Source: Reticulitermes lucifugus (lineage: Eukaryota > Arthropoda > Insecta > Blattodea > Rhinotermitidae). From it: a stretch of DNA of 64,000 nucleotides. The stretch lies in NCBI GenBank assembly GCA_026260175.1, contig JAKCWW010001772.1:1-64000 (forward strand). The letters run 5' to 3'. Every line of letters starts with the position of its first letter. Positions within the stretch are counted from its first letter, which is position 1. Shown in pieces: positions 1-12,157 of the stretch. The notes beneath the pieces were generated by a model, which worked only from the letters and a program-made list of their open reading frames with translations, was not told where the DNA came from and did not search any database. A program made the position numbers and the translations under genes.

Positions 1-214
1 TTGATATACATTAAATTAATAGACTGTTCTCTTCAAAAGGTTAACTTTGTTTATTTTATTACAATACAAACGTTAGCACAAAACCATCCGTCTACTCTTT
101 CCTTTTACTCCCGCCAACTGACGCCAGCTGTGTCGGGACACCTGGTCGTTTTTTCTTCTTACTATATATAGAGGAGTGGGGAGGGAGAACCGAACTGCTC
201 CAGTAATGTTCGGT

Positions 215-400
215 TACAGCACAACGCCATGAAGACGTATGAAAGAGTGGAATTGTAGCTCGACTTATTGTTAATTTCGACACTAGATGGAGGTATATGG
301 TCAGATCCACGTTTCTGCCGCCTTAACCCTAGGAAGGATCTCCAATTCCCATTTGAAAGAAGGCTGGGTTGGTTGCAGTTTCAGACTGTGTGCTATGGAG
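215..400 (-). repeat. SINE-C fragment (tRNA-derived family, 3' part)
   Basis: Contains the family landmarks on the complementary strand: CATGAAGACGTATG at the 3'-end side, then CACTAGATGGAGGT and the region ending AAGGCTGGGTTGG. The same string order recurs at 5128, 7012, 21900, 33540, 34525, 35035 and 41357. The tRNA-like head is missing here. Family assignment comes from comparing copies within the window. Confidence 0.6.
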
Positions 401-780
401 GGGAGAAAATGTCCAGCCCATAGCCTATTCTCTCAATTAATACTCTACCCAGGTTCGTGTTTAATTCAGGATCAGAATATTGCAGTTATTTTCTGCAGGC
501 TATATGCTCTGATTTTTTGCAGGAAAGATTATATTTTTAACACTTTGAAACCTGAAGCTCGTCTAACTTACAACATTTAGGTCTCTCCCTCACAGAAAAC
601 ATACTCCTTCTCAATTATAAACAACAGGTTATGTTGTTTGGGGAATCAATCTCTGTTTATCGTGATAATCATTCGGAAGTCAATAGAGTTTTATCTCACG
701 GCGCTGTCAGTTGTTAGGTTTATATGCTGTTGGTAATAGAGGAATGACATATGATTATGCGGCATTCGGGGAGTGATACT

Positions 781-838
781 GACAGGGAAACCTAAAATAG
801 TGGGAGTAAGCCCTGTCCCAGTGCCACTATGTCCGTTA
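781..838 (-). repeat. SINE-A body fragment
   Basis: On the minus strand this reads GTGGCACTGGGACAGG, the body motif that follows the tRNA head in the complete SINE-A at 3238-3512. The head is not present. Confidence 0.55.
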
Positions 839-1775
839 CAAATTACGCTTGGATTGACGTGAAATCGAACACAGATTTTCGCATTCAGAAACACATAAAT
901 ACACTGTGTTGAGAAAAGAAAAAGTTTTTAATGTCAGAGCAGGTGGTTTATTATATGCTTGCCATTTTACTCTGAAAGATGGTACTCTGCCGTCATGACT
1001 TTTCGTCTTCCATTCCATATCTTATTGTCCAGAATCTTATAAATGAAGTACTGAAAGAAACGAACAGCTCAGAATTGTGCAGAACAGCCTCAGTTTGTGA
1101 ACTTGCCTGTAGATGGCTATGTACGGACACAGGAATTCAGCATGAAGACCGATGGCGGGGATTTCCCAAACGCTGGCCGATGATAGTGAAACTGTGAAAA
1201 CGACAAATCCTGTGCAGGATGAAGACTGACATCACAGCGACAAATCAACCCCCACCATTGTCTTGTTTCTCCTTTCTCTGCTGTGGTAGCAGGGCGTGTG
1301 GGAATTGGTATATGTATTAAAAAGAAAGGAGAATATGAGGTCGCCCTGCCTGTCACTATGTAATCTCACAACACTACTGACTTAGAATATGACTGGAAAA
1401 GGAACCGTAAGACTGCAAGGGTATTTTGAATGATTCCATCTGAGTCGAATCGAATGTCATTCATTAAGACAGCCCGTCAGCCATATTCGACTCGACTCCA
1501 CACTTGCAGTTTGAGTGGTAACATGATCCCACTTTTACGAGCCTAAGTCGTTCCTCGGAAACTGCTCGTAAGGCGGAAACTTACAAAAGGAAAACTGGTT
1601 TCCCATCTTTTCCCAAGTTATAAATTTAATTAGTTTCAAAGGTAACAAATTTCTTCCCCAATATAAGAAATTTGCCTTAATGTAAGACAGAAGTTACCTA
1701 AACAAGGCAAAATAATTCTGATGGTCATTTGCTGCATTTAAGTCACACTCTCGCGCATTAACCTGTGCATAAACA

Positions 1776-1801
1776 ATATATATATATATATATATATATA
1801 T
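1776..1801. repeat. (AT)n microsatellite
   Basis: Uninterrupted AT dinucleotide run of about 13 units. Confidence 0.95.
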
Positions 1802-3223
1802 GTATAACTAATTTCTCTTCAATACCGATTGTCTTTCGCCGATTTTTCACTTGGATTGCACTAGGTGGTGTAGATTTACATTTCTCACACTTGTTGGTAA
1901 GAAAAGCCAATGCTGTTGAAGAGGAAACTAAATGAACCGCGTGGTTATATCACGAACCTAATCAATACATACACGTAACTGATGGCGTGACAGTGACGTC
2001 AGTCCCTGCTAGCCACCTACAGGAGATAAGTGCGGCCACGGATCATTTATGCCAAATCGCTTTAAACAGAAAATTATCGCGTAAATTCGAAAAGTGTAAA
2101 TTTTCAAGTTAATTTCAATTTCAATTTAACCACGCAAAAAATACCGAATAAAATTTATAAAATGTGAATTTATTCGTTATGTAATTTCTCCTTGTATTTC
2201 TTTTCCCAGGTCTTACAAAACCCTTTGTTCTGAATCATATTCAGTATATTTTCTTCCCTCATATACTTTCTTAACCCTGTAAAGCGTAGTGGTAAATTTA
2301 TATGCCGTCTGATTTTGCATTCAAAAACTGAATTTTTCTCATGCAGTTTATGTATATGTTTCGTATGATTCTCACAATAAGCAGTGGTTAGTTTCCTAAA
2401 TTGCATTAACTTTTTTTATAATGCTGAATGTGACTCTTTACTTTGAGCTAGGAACTGAATTTATGTATATTTGTTACACGAAATTCCTGTTCGAAAGATT
2501 AATTAAAGTTAACCGACAGCAAACAATTTTATAGAAAACTCCTGAAAAGGCGTGTATGTATACACTAAATATATGCCAGGAAAAGGGTAGTGTGCAACGT
2601 ACTAGTAACTTGAATCTACCAACACTTGCGTTATCACCAGTATCAAATCCGTGTTTGTATAAGCAAGTGTATTTTTCTTGGCACCCTGACATACATTTCT
2701 ATTAACTTTCGCTTACATTGTTTTTCTTTCATTCAGTATTTCTCATCTTGGAGTAAATCCTTCCTCCCATTTCTTGCAACAGTAATATCTCATGATTCTG
2801 ACACCAAGTTTTCACGGCATCTCATATGAATATAATTCCATTCACCACTTTAACCATCCTATAGGAACTAACTTGCTCCTACCCATAAAGGTTGGTTCGT
2901 AATAATTGTAGTTTGCGGTATCGCCGCTGGGTGAGCTCAGTCGTGAGAAAGAAAACAAACTACGCTGCAGTTTAATATTCAGAAAGGCAGAATTCTAACC
3001 GCGATAAAGAGAAGCGAAGAGCAGCGTATGTATACACAACTGTCTGCGGCAATTTATGTGCGCCGAAAGAAGTAGTAATATTTCAGCCTTTCAATTATTG
3101 AACCTGAAATCCGATGTTCAGAATTTTCGGATTTATGAATTCCGACCCACATCAAAATACAGATGTAATAGTTATGTCATATACACTTTATATCTCTGAA
3201 TCTGTAAGAATGTGAATTTGATT

Positions 3224-3526
3224 AACTTTGTCACTAGGGCCGTGCGATGGCTCAGGCGGTTAGTCGTCGGCTTCTCACCGCGGAGGCCCGGGTTCGATCC
3301 CGGGTCAGTCCATGTGGAATTTGTGGTGGACAAAGTGGCACTGGGACAGGTTTTTCCCCAAGTACTTCGGTTTTACACTGTCAATTTAATTCCACCGATG
3401 CTCCATTACACGGAAAAACGAAAAAAACTGATCATCTTCATCACAGGGTTGTACAATAAGCCTCAAGGCTGCAGTGCGTCCGTAGCATCTGCTGCGGAGC
3501 CCTCCAAAAAACAACTTTGTCACTAG
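3224..3526 (+). mobile_element. Complete tRNA-derived SINE (SINE-A) with 14-bp target site duplication
   Basis: The element spans 3238-3512. It opens with a tRNA-like head carrying box A (TGGCTCAGGCGG) and box B (GGGTTCGATCCC), then a tRNA-unrelated body with GTGGCACTGGGACAGG and AGTACTTCGGTTTT, and ends in an A-rich tail (CCTCCAAAAAAC). The 14-bp string AACTTTGTCACTAG occurs immediately before (3224-3237) and immediately after (3513-3526), a perfect target duplication. The element is inserted into an older SINE-C copy, whose CACTAGATGG motif resumes at 3521. An intact pol III promoter and clean duplication suggest a fairly recent insertion. Confidence 0.9.
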
Positions 3527-3740
3527 ATGGAATTAAATGGGTAGTATCTAGTCCAGGTCGATATACCTCCAAGGAAAGGCACCCGATAACTTAACATATG
3601 TGAAGTTTGTTGGCCTAAGATCTAGTCCAGACACAGTGGGAGAAAGAGCTATCTCTTGTGGCTGTCGAAACTCGAGCCTCTTATTTCTAGGTCTTCCAGC
3701 CCATAATGTAGTTACTGTACTGACTCAGAAATCCTTGCTG
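3527..3740 (-). repeat. SINE-C copy interrupted by SINE-A
   Basis: Continues the CACTAGATGG motif of SINE-C after the SINE-A insertion, followed by CCTCCAAGGAAAGGCACCC and the GGCCTAAGATCTAGTCCAGA segment. The minus-strand tRNA-like head near 3680-3740 is degenerate (ACTGTACTGACTCAG). Confidence 0.6.
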
Positions 3741-5127
3741 TAAAATATGTAAGAATTGTAAAGTAATGACTGCATGTTTGTTGAGATTTTTAAATGCAGC
3801 GACTCTTAAACGTGAATTAAGCAGCTAAGTAATTATATACCGTGAACTCCGTTAGAAGGTAACATTCACTCTGAGACAGTCAAAAAATTCAGTGCTGTTT
3901 ACAGAAACCCAAATTTCGCATTGATATATTGAGAAAACATGCGTAAATCTAAACATAAACAACGCGATCACATCATTGAACGTAAGTCTAGGATAAACTT
4001 GAAGTTATTGTTGTGCAAGCCATGGAGATGTATTGAAGAGTGGAGCATACTCACAGCTCCTTAGCTAGTCAAGAAATGATTTTATTGTGTTTTCAGATTT
4101 TTGTATATTTATCTAAACGTTCCCTTCGTTTAGTGCAGACATAAATAAATATATTATTTTATTATTTCCTATCAGTTTTAACCTGAGTTATTATATATTT
4201 GTTCTTTGTTTAACGATGCTGTCAATAACTCATTCTTTATAGCGTCGAATGTTAGGAGAATTGAACATGATGTTACACAGGATGTGGAAGGATGCGGCAG
4301 GGGTCTAACCTGAGAGAGTGTCCCGGCACTTGTCCGGATGGACTGAAGGACGGAGTGAGGGTTCGGTGATAATAGCTGGTCTCTGGAACGAAATGTGAAC
4401 GCTAGATCTTCCGAATGTGATACAGTGATGCTATCCAGTCCACCTTGGAGTTTCGTGAGCTCAATTCTAGTGGGTCTTCTATGGAAGTGTACAATAGCAC
4501 ATGTTTTCGAAAATGACGGATGTCAGGAAAAAAAACAAATCAGAAATGCTTCTCTTTATGTTTCACAGAATAAAAATTATAAAAGAAAATCAGAAACTTT
4601 GGAAAAGACTGAGATATCAGCTTAGACTTAATACGGGGTCTGTGCTTATGTAGTACAATTTATGTTTCCTGTCTGCAAACACCAAATTCAAGTGCGCATA
4701 AGAACATAATATGATGTTGAAAACTTCCACATGTATTGCCTTTCGAGCACCCAATTATTTTCACTTTTAGTAATTTTATAACACAGTTATTATCATAGAT
4801 TACAACGTAAAGTAGGACAGAATACATCATACCAGTCTCCAAATTGTATGGAAAGAGATGCGGAATAATAAAAATGTAAAACAAGAAACCCTCTGGAGAA
4901 CGTTGAATTCTCATATCTATTACAAATGATATCTAAAGATCCACCAGCACTTGAAATTAAGTTTTCCATTTCCAGTATCTAATTAGACATACACATTAAT
5001 TTGGATTGTCTTTTCTATTGTTCTATTAAATGTACAGCTTTTAAGGTATAAAACATATAAAGTCTATGCTTAATTAACCATCAAGCAATAATAACGCATG
5101 TGCAAGTGCAGTTTAGATTTAGGCATT
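3741..5127. other. No gene recognised; contains one dispersed repeat (4205-4345)
   Basis: Open frames here, including 4395-4625, lack domains and overlap repeat-like sequence. Apart from the repeat-E copy nothing is assigned. Confidence 0.45.
4205..4345 (+). repeat. Dispersed repeat E copy
   Basis: Begins AACGATGCTGTCAATAACTC, continues through TAGCGTCGAATGTTAGGAGA and ends near GTCCCGGCACTTGTCCGGA. A related copy lies at 29645-29775 (GACGCTGTCAGTAACTCGGA, then GTAGCGTAGAATAAGAGGA). No terminal structure recognised. Confidence 0.5.
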
Positions 5128-5245
5128 CTAAACCTGGGCACTAGATGGAGGTAAGTGGTCAGCTTTAAGCCCCGGAAGATTTACCCACACAGAAAGAGCT
5201 CCAGATACTTGTACGGTAGCAGACTCTTTAACTCGAAGAGTTGGT
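5128..5245 (-). repeat. SINE-C fragment
   Basis: Carries GGGCACTAGATGGAGGTAAG followed by GTGGTCAGCTTTAAGCCCCG, the characteristic SINE-C body on the minus strand. Confidence 0.65.
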
Positions 5246-5574
5246 TTCGACGCCGTAGTTGATATTAGAATATCGCCTGCAAAATCATGTTATAGTGAAC
5301 AACTAAATTTGCTGCACCATCACGGCAACAATATGCTAGCTCCCGTTTGGGACTTGAGTCACCGCCTGGAAATTGGGGGTATTGGTTGATTTGTTTACAG
5401 AACGAAATTTAATTTATGAATAGAAGGAATTGGATCTTGTGGTTAACGTATACAGATTGTAACACCCAAAATTCAGGAAAATACGATAGTATTGACAAAT
5501 CAGTATCATGAGGTAAGACTAGCCATATTTGATTTATGACTAAAGTAATCTGAAATTTGAAATTTTCTGGATCT

Positions 5575-5670
5575 GATCTGCAGTCTTCTGGGATATTACG
5601 CAGTGTAGAGTGGTAATCTGTACCGACGTTTCGGGACAACCTATCGGCCCGATCTTCAAGGGTGAAGAAG
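5575..5670 (-). mobile_element. PLE-type repeat terminus with hammerhead-like relic
   Basis: The minus strand from about 5665 to 5613 reads CCUUGAAGA, a variable stem, CCCGAAACGUCGGUACAG. This matches the hammerhead order (CUGAAGA, stem II, GAAAC, GUC) with C to U at the first core position. The adjoining GCAGTCTTCTGGGATATTAC with CAGTGTAGAGTGGTAATCTG is shared with 43268-43320, so this is one repeat family. Confidence 0.5.
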
Positions 5671-7011
5671 ACCAAGAAGAAAGCATTTCTGAAATTTCAA
5701 CTTCTTTGTTTCCACTTTATATTCCTAATTTAGTCGATGGACCACAGTCCTTCTTGAAGAGCTGCTAAATGGGTTTTCACGTAGTCAATAATTTCAGCGC
5801 GTTTAATTTAATCTGCATGACCGCTACTTTTTCACAAAAGCAATTCACTGGTCCGTGTTCTGAGCACAAAAGAAACCAGCCCACACCTCTTACTCCTTAC
5901 GCATGTTTAATATTATCCTCCCATTTACCCTTAGGCCATCTAAATGTTCTCTAGTATTTTTAGGTTTTCGATAGAAGCTAGTATACTTTCTATTCTTTCC
6001 CAAGCTTGCTACACGATCTGTGCATTTCATAGCTCTTCCTTGCTACACAGGTATCTCTTTCAAAGTTGTTATCTGTTACAGACTGCTAAATATATATGCC
6101 GAAATTTCTCATAAGTTGTGATTTCGAAGGACAGAAATAATACGTTATTTTGTGTTTATAGAAACGATAAGAGGATATATATGTATGCATACAATAATAT
6201 TACAAACAAGTGCACACATATATACTAAAATTAGTTTATACATACAATGTATATATGTATAAACTAATTTTAGTACACGTGTGTACGTTTGTTTGTACCA
6301 TTATTGTATGTGTATGTATATATATATATATATATTCGATTAATGCACGGATTATGGATGACGAAAAGAGAGTGTCTATATACAAATTAGCACGGAAATA
6401 AGTTTGTAAATTTCGGGCCTAACCTTTGACCTCTTAATGCAGAATTCTATTACAAACACTGAAAGCCAGATGAATAGTAAAATAGTAGTGTATTTACTAA
6501 ACAGTCTTCCAAAACAAATTAATCATGCGTGTAAAATAGCAGAAAATTATGTGACCGTGATATGTGTGAAGGCACGTTTACATACGTTGTATACAGCGAC
6601 TCAGCTAACCTATATCGTAACCCAGTCAAAATCGCAGTATACCGGACATATGAACGGCGTACCATACGTGTAATATTCTTATTCATCCCCTCTGCAACAA
6701 CCTGCTCCGTAGAACCGCGTGGCTCTTGCAGTTTACTGCGATGCGGCGCAGAATGTTTTGATCCTTCGAAACGGCAGCAGTGATTTACCAGTCGACACGG
6801 TGTCATATCCCAGAATCTTGAATCTTCATCAACACTGTTGTAAGAACCTTAAAGTTCGCTTTGACGTTTTTATGTTACTTTGATGAACTTCTTGCTTCAA
6901 GGCATTAAAATTACCACAGAATTAATTTTACCTCAATGAGTAAAGCAAATGGGGAAAAGTGACGCGTAATAAAAAAAGAAGAATAGAAAAATGAAGTAAA
7001 TTTGTCTCTTT
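5671..7011. other. No gene recognised
   Basis: Holds the palindrome at 6189-6309 and the adjoining TA run. The open frames at 6437-6806 show no domain. Confidence 0.45.
6189..6335. repeat. Foldback palindrome with 56-bp arms, flanked by (TA)n
   Basis: Left arm 6189-6244 and right arm 6254-6309 are imperfect reverse complements around a 9-bp spacer. Matching landmarks are ACTAAAATTAGTTTATACAT on the left and its complement on the right. A TA microsatellite follows directly (6316-6335). It could form a long hairpin or cruciform and looks like a miniature inverted-repeat element, but no target duplication other than TA-rich sequence is evident. Confidence 0.85.
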
Positions 7012-7305
7012 CCACGTTATGAAGACATATAAGGGGAGTAGAACAATATCTCCACTCATTATTAACCTCGACATTAGATGGGAGTGAGTGGTCACCTTCA
7101 CGCCCCGGTCGCGCTACCTCCAGGGAAAGAGACCCCAGCACCCATCGAATAGTAGGCCCTAGATCCGATCTTGACCTTTTAGATAAGGGATCAGTCTCTT
7201 GCTCTGCCTGGAATCAAACCCCAACTCATCCAGCTAGTAAACACTAGCAACTGTAGCCATATTAACTATACCGAATACGCTATCCCGGCCTCTCTTAGAG
7301 GGAAT
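7012..7305 (-). mobile_element. SINE-C copy, nearly full length
   Basis: Read on the minus strand it starts with a tRNA-like head (GCCGGGATAGCGTATTCGG) and proceeds to GGGTCTCTTTCCCTGGAGG, GGTGACCACTCACTCCC and the end motif around ATGTCTTCATAACGTGG. It is one of the longer copies and helps define the family layout. Confidence 0.7.
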
Positions 7306-8793
7306 AGAGCAGGGGAAAAGTAAAGTTCGTGCTTCTGTTTTGTCAGGTACATAGATTGGCACATTTTGGGGACTGCGCCTAAATCGGCTGACATTCGGCC
7401 TTGTTTCTGTCTTTCATTCTGTTAAAATTAAATGTTAACTTCATGTTGACTTAGATTAAATGTGTCAAAACTGAACACTTCTGTTTTATGTCCGGTGAAT
7501 ATTGTGGCTCCATTACACTACCTCAGGGACTCAATTTCACTGCAGTCCGTTTGTCTATCGGCAACAGCGAATGTGTCCAGACGATAAGGCTTGCATAATG
7601 AGTTTACCTTTTAAAACTCAATCTCTGAGAGAATGTTATTGAAACACAGACAGTGTTTGTACATTTCAGCAGAAATAAAATGAAAATCTGCTTAACTCAA
7701 GGCTTTCTGTTTTCAAGTTCTAACAGTAATTGGTAATTTCAGTAGACCTTGTAAGCGATGAGAAGTCAGAATATGAATGAATTATGTAAATTCATATCTA
7801 CTATATCCAAAAACTGAATTTCGTGTTAAACCGATTTCATACGAATTTCTTTACAATAAAATTATTTGAATTAAGAATAGAAACAGTGCGTCTTATGTCT
7901 TCATGGCATGGCGCCAAATTAAATACAGTAAGAAATTACTCTAGTGATTTCAACTGGCTACAGTTTTCTGTGTATTGTGTAGGTTTAGAAATATCTAAGA
8001 GTATGTTTACGGCTTTATGTCGTATATTATGTTTCTTCGTGTTATCTGTTTATTAAAACTTCAGTTCACTTGCCACATTTTCATAACAGTTTTAAACATC
8101 TACGTAACTTACGATTACTCTGTTTCTCTACTTTGTCGCTGTCTGATACTACAAATTCAAAAATATATTTCGGAAACTGGATCTGTTTCCGTCCTCAGGG
8201 TAAGGGTCGGGTGACACTGTTTCAGGCTGGTCCCAAAGAAGTATATTCAGTCGTTGGGGGTTATTAGTGTTAGGGCTCTTTGGAAATGAAATTTGTAGCA
8301 TTTTACCCCAGTGCTTTTCGTACGACTGGCTGCCGTAATATTCAAACGCTACTCCACTTCTTATTTCATTGCTCCTTTCTTTATTCTTACACCAACCGAC
8401 GCATAAATTTTATCTATCTGAATGCTGCCATCTGGTTATTCTTTATTGCATTTCATGCTCAATGCTCAGTTATTTCTTCAGCCTCAGCCGGTACCTCACA
8501 TTGAACACCATGTCTCGGTCATAAAAATAATCGCAGAGAACACACAAACTGGTAGCAACGGTTGCTATGGAAACCAGGATATAACTCAACACTCACTGTC
8601 ATCAAGGGTACCACATGAAGTATAGTTCAGGAAAAGTATAGGTTTTCAGGTTTTGAGGGCACTTGTTGACCAAATGATGGTCCTTTTCGGCTTTTTAAAT
8701 CGTATAGTAAAGACTTATTCCGACGCTTCGGATGAACGAACTACCTCCATTTTCAGGATGACAGTATCTTGATGCAACCAACTGAACCAGATT
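7306..8793. other. No gene recognised
   Basis: AT-rich sequence with short open frames only. ATGTCTTCATGGCATGG near 7893 resembles a SINE-C 3' terminus without the rest of the element. Confidence 0.4.
8561..8574. promoter_or_regulatory. Possible RFX X-box-like site
   Basis: GTTGCTATGGAAAC fits the imperfect inverted-repeat pattern of X-box motifs (GTTRCC, short spacer, GGYAAC) bound by RFX factors. It is preceded by AGCAACG, which makes AGCAACGGTTGCT palindromic. No recognisable gene start is nearby, so it may be chance or repeat-derived. Confidence 0.2.
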
Positions 8794-8847
8794 AAGTTAC
8801 CCTGAAGATGGAAACAGTGCATTGCTACGAAACGTCCGGTAAGACCT
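8794..8847 (+). ncRNA. Hammerhead ribozyme-like motif (type I, PLE-type)
   Basis: Core elements in order: TTACC (8797-8801), CTGAAGA (8802-8808), a variable stem-loop II, GAAAC (8829-8833), cleavage triplet GTC (8834-8836), then C and GGTAA (8838-8842). TTACC pairs perfectly with GGTAA to give a 5-bp stem I. The core bases match the hammerhead consensus, but stem II has only about three possible pairs, so activity is doubtful. Probably the end of an old Penelope-like copy. Confidence 0.5.
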
Positions 8848-9104
8848 TTACTACACGGTGTAAAAAACCAAAACAAGAAATCACTCATAGAATTTCCTTC
8901 ATTCAGCGTGTACTTGTACATAGGTGGACGCACAAGTAAGTCTAAGGACTGGTTCGACTAAGTCAAAATGTGCTCACAGCGACCGACCTTAATAATTATT
9001 TACCGTAAAATCTGCGTTTGAAGAACTTTTCCGACTTTGGATTAAGCGCTGGTGATAACAAAGTTTATTTACACAGCTCGGGTGTTAATCAAACCGATAA
9101 TAAT

Positions 9105-9240
9105 AAATACACTGCGTTAAGGCGCTTACGGTCCGTGACTCTCAAACACCGAGTTCGAATCCCTTACGAAATGGTGTATATCTGCCTTTACATATGCTCT
9201 TTTTGTCCCGAGTACGTTCAGACCCTGCAGTGAGCCAATC
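9105..9240 (+). repeat. tRNA-like SINE head, degenerate
   Basis: GAGTTCGAATCCC at about 9150 resembles a pol III B box and is preceded by AAGGCGCTTACGGTCCG. No cloverleaf can be drawn and no clear 3' end is visible. Confidence 0.3.
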
Positions 9241-10640
9241 CCTTCCATAACTTATGTTCCTATGCATGTTATCTTACACAGTGTCTGTTATATAATTTGA
9301 AGTGACAGTCGATGTGCCGCTAATACCGAAACATGGCGCACAAGGCTGTAGTCTTATCATGGCGCTCAGCCGGCTTATAAATACAAACCCGTGTGTATAA
9401 GAACAGTCTAGTTGGATAGAGTATGGATTTTTTGCGTGTTACTCCTAAAAGTTTAATCAAATGGCTTAAAATGCGTAAGCACGCCTCTGAATTTCGTTTC
9501 TTCTAGCTTAGGTAAGACAAGCCATTACGTACAATGTTGGTAAGAAGAAAGCTGCTGCTATCTCGAATCTGAAACTTAAAAATGGAAGGATAATGGAAAT
9601 TTTCAGAACACTATAGAAAAGTTACCATTTAGATTTGTATGGAAATCCGTTTGGCTGATAACAGGATCGGAAATCAAAACGAAGCCTGAATTTGTTTTAC
9701 GAAGACGAGGATTTATTTTGCCATTAAGGTAATAAAATAAAACTGGAAGAATTAGCAGTAAGTATGGCTTGATGCTGTTCTAAGTAACTGTCTCCATTAG
9801 ACAAAGAAATATTGCCTGTTCTTCCAAGCAAAATATATTCTAGTGGCGTAGAAATTTTCTTCCTTTCCTAGTTTTTTATACCAAAACCCGATTCTGCTTC
9901 GTCTTAGTTTTTAACAGCGTTGTCAAATAATACAATTAGACATATAATTCAGAATACTTGCTTTTCAGTAAATCGTTCTTTATAGTTGCTATTGCTTTTA
10001 GATTATTTAAGTTTTCCGTATTTAAAGTTTCGCCAGAAATTTTATCCGAAACTTCCAAGTTTTCCTTACAAAATTTCTTAGTAAATAACACACCAGGAAT
10101 TTCGCAGTTTTGTGTTCCTGATTTATGTATAGTTCTGTCAAAGTGTTTCCATGGCACTGTTCAAAATTTATCCGACTCTCATATCGTCTTCACTTCTATG
10201 GCTAAGTGTATTAACTTCCTTTACCCTTCCTACCTTCTTAGGGCTTCTTTTTTATGGAACTTAAATATACATAAAGGGGATTTTAACCTTTCTCTCATGA
10301 AGACATATCTGGTATATTGTGGTCTATGGCTTAATCTTTTCTTATTTGTTTGTCCCTTTAAAAGCAGCAGTTTACATTTGTAAGTAGCTTACAGAAGATG
10401 AAGTATATATTTAGTATTATGATGGGTTATAGAGAGTCGTTCAGGAGAAATCTGCCGTACTTCGACAGAAAGTCTCTTAGGTTAATTTACGTCGATATAA
10501 TGAAGCGTACCTATGTCTGAATTTGAACGGTTACGTAGATAATGACGCAAAAAATATAGTTTTCTTGCGGTTCCACGTACTGTACCTGTTTAACATTGTG
10601 TGTTATCCGCACACTACGCAGGTCCGTCTTTGAGCCAATA

Positions 10641-10659
10641 GCCAAGCCAAGCCAAGCCA
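10641..10659. repeat. Short GCCAA tandem repeat
   Basis: About four 5-bp units of GCCAA. Confidence 0.8.
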
Positions 10660-11929
10660 TACGAATGCGAGTGTGCTATGTAAAGTACTAGGAATCCTAA
10701 GGATGAATTTTATGAAAGCAGTGTGTTTCTTAATTAATGCCGTTATGTTACTCAAATGTTAAATTAGATAAATCAGATGTTAATTACTATCGTCGTCCAT
10801 CAAAACGCCCTCACCCGATTCCCTTCGTTACGCACCTGATATTGCGGTGTTGCAGAGAAGATGGCTACGATGTTCTGCGGTGCTCTTCTGGTTAGGATGC
10901 TTAACTTTCATGTACAGTGTGCAGTCGAAACGACGTGAATACTCCTTTTCTAAATGACGTGTCTCCTGGGGTTGTGCGATTACGGTTATAAATCATTAGA
11001 ATTTATTATTTGAAGATTGTTGATTAATGACTACTGACGATGAAATTAGTACACTTCACTAATGGCGGCACTTGAAAGGAATCGCATCGGTAGTGTAATG
11101 CGTGATTTAAGTTTGATTGAAGTTCACACGTGAATTTTCAGTTCTAACGAAATTCACAAAACACTCTTTAAGTTTGATATGTCAGTTTCTAGTGTATCCG
11201 TACTACAGACAGTAATTCCTAGTTACAGTTTAGTTGTATAAATCCGAAACATTGTGGAACGACAAAGGTTTTACGCCCTCGTGACTCGAGATAGCCGTGC
11301 AGAGTGACCTGCTTTCACGAAAATGCATCTCCGGTCCGTCCTCGGGAATAAAACATCCCCTTCTAAATCTGAAGCAAATCTTATTGCCCGAAATGTAAAT
11401 TTTGGAGTCCCCCATAGGCCAATTCGACATACTTAATATCTGAACCTAATTGGCTAGACCAAACTTCGCGCTGAAATGCGTTGATTTAACTCGGGGAAAT
11501 TCCAAATCCACGATAAAGGAATGTTTTGGAGCGGGGCTGTCTGGCACTGCCAACTGGACGAAGTATGACTGCAAGCGCTGTCAAGTTTGAAGTTTCACTA
11601 AAAAACGCCGAGTTCGAAAACCTACGCAGACTTAACAGTTGACAAATACGCGACATGTATCTTTCTCTTTGAATTCGAATCGCCCCACTCCTCTCACTCC
11701 AGTTCTTAAACTAGCTTTCCCCCAATTTCTACATACCGGATATTGTAATTACCTTCACCACTTAGTAAGCCGAAAGAAAAAATAACTCTATAAACACCTA
11801 TTCAGGGCTCGAACCTGAACTGTCGGAAACAGTAAAGGTTTTAACGTTACAGGAACTACAAATTTTTCCTTTTAATTAATACGTATTTCTTCTTTCTTTC
11901 CGTCTTAGTCTGACCTCGTTCTGCCTACT

Positions 11930-12157
11930 CATTGTATGTGTAGAGGGGTATTGATGCACTTGATCACACTAAATGACCCACACACTCGGTAGGACACCTC
12001 TGAAAGGGGATCGGCCCGTCGCAGAGACCTCTACTTGACAACACACAACACTCACAATAGACAGATATCCATGTCCCCGGCGGGATTGGAACCCGAAATC
12101 CCAGCAAGTGAGCGACAGCAGAGTCACGCCTTCGATGGTGCGGCCACCGGGATCGGC
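11930..12157 (-). mobile_element. SINE-B copy (tRNA-derived)
   Basis: On the minus strand the head is CCGGTGGCCGCACCATCG with a B-box-like GGGTTCCAATCCC, then GGGGACATGGATATCTGTC and TTGTGAGTGTTGTGTGTTG. The same order is seen at 13283-13526, 35281-35425 and 59168-59410. The distal half is diverged. Confidence 0.7.

Larger units (their letters stand above)
401..3223. other. No gene recognised; diffuse non-coding DNA
   Basis: Short open frames only, none with a recognisable domain or intact splice context. Contains the SINE-A scrap at 781-838 and the AT microsatellite at 1776-1801. Otherwise unassigned, probably intronic or intergenic and derived from old repeats. Confidence 0.5.
8848..11929. 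other. No gene recognised; one weak tRNA-like head
   Basis: The longest open frame (9958-10383, 141 codons) is AT-rich, hydrophobic, without a domain, and opposed by a similar-length minus frame, so it is not called. A short AGCCA repeat lies at 10641-10659. Nothing else is identified. Confidence 0.45.

Noticed and set aside
1776-1801. TA-rich run as a promoter
   Set aside because: Pure dinucleotide microsatellite with no downstream gene.
3238-3312. Possible functional tRNA gene (A and B boxes present)
   Set aside because: It is the head of a 275-bp SINE with a target duplication and tail, and no proper cloverleaf with anticodon stem and acceptor pairing is evident.
9958-10383. 141-codon open frame
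   Set aside because: AT-rich, hydrophobic by composition, no domain, opposed by a minus frame, no splice or promoter context.
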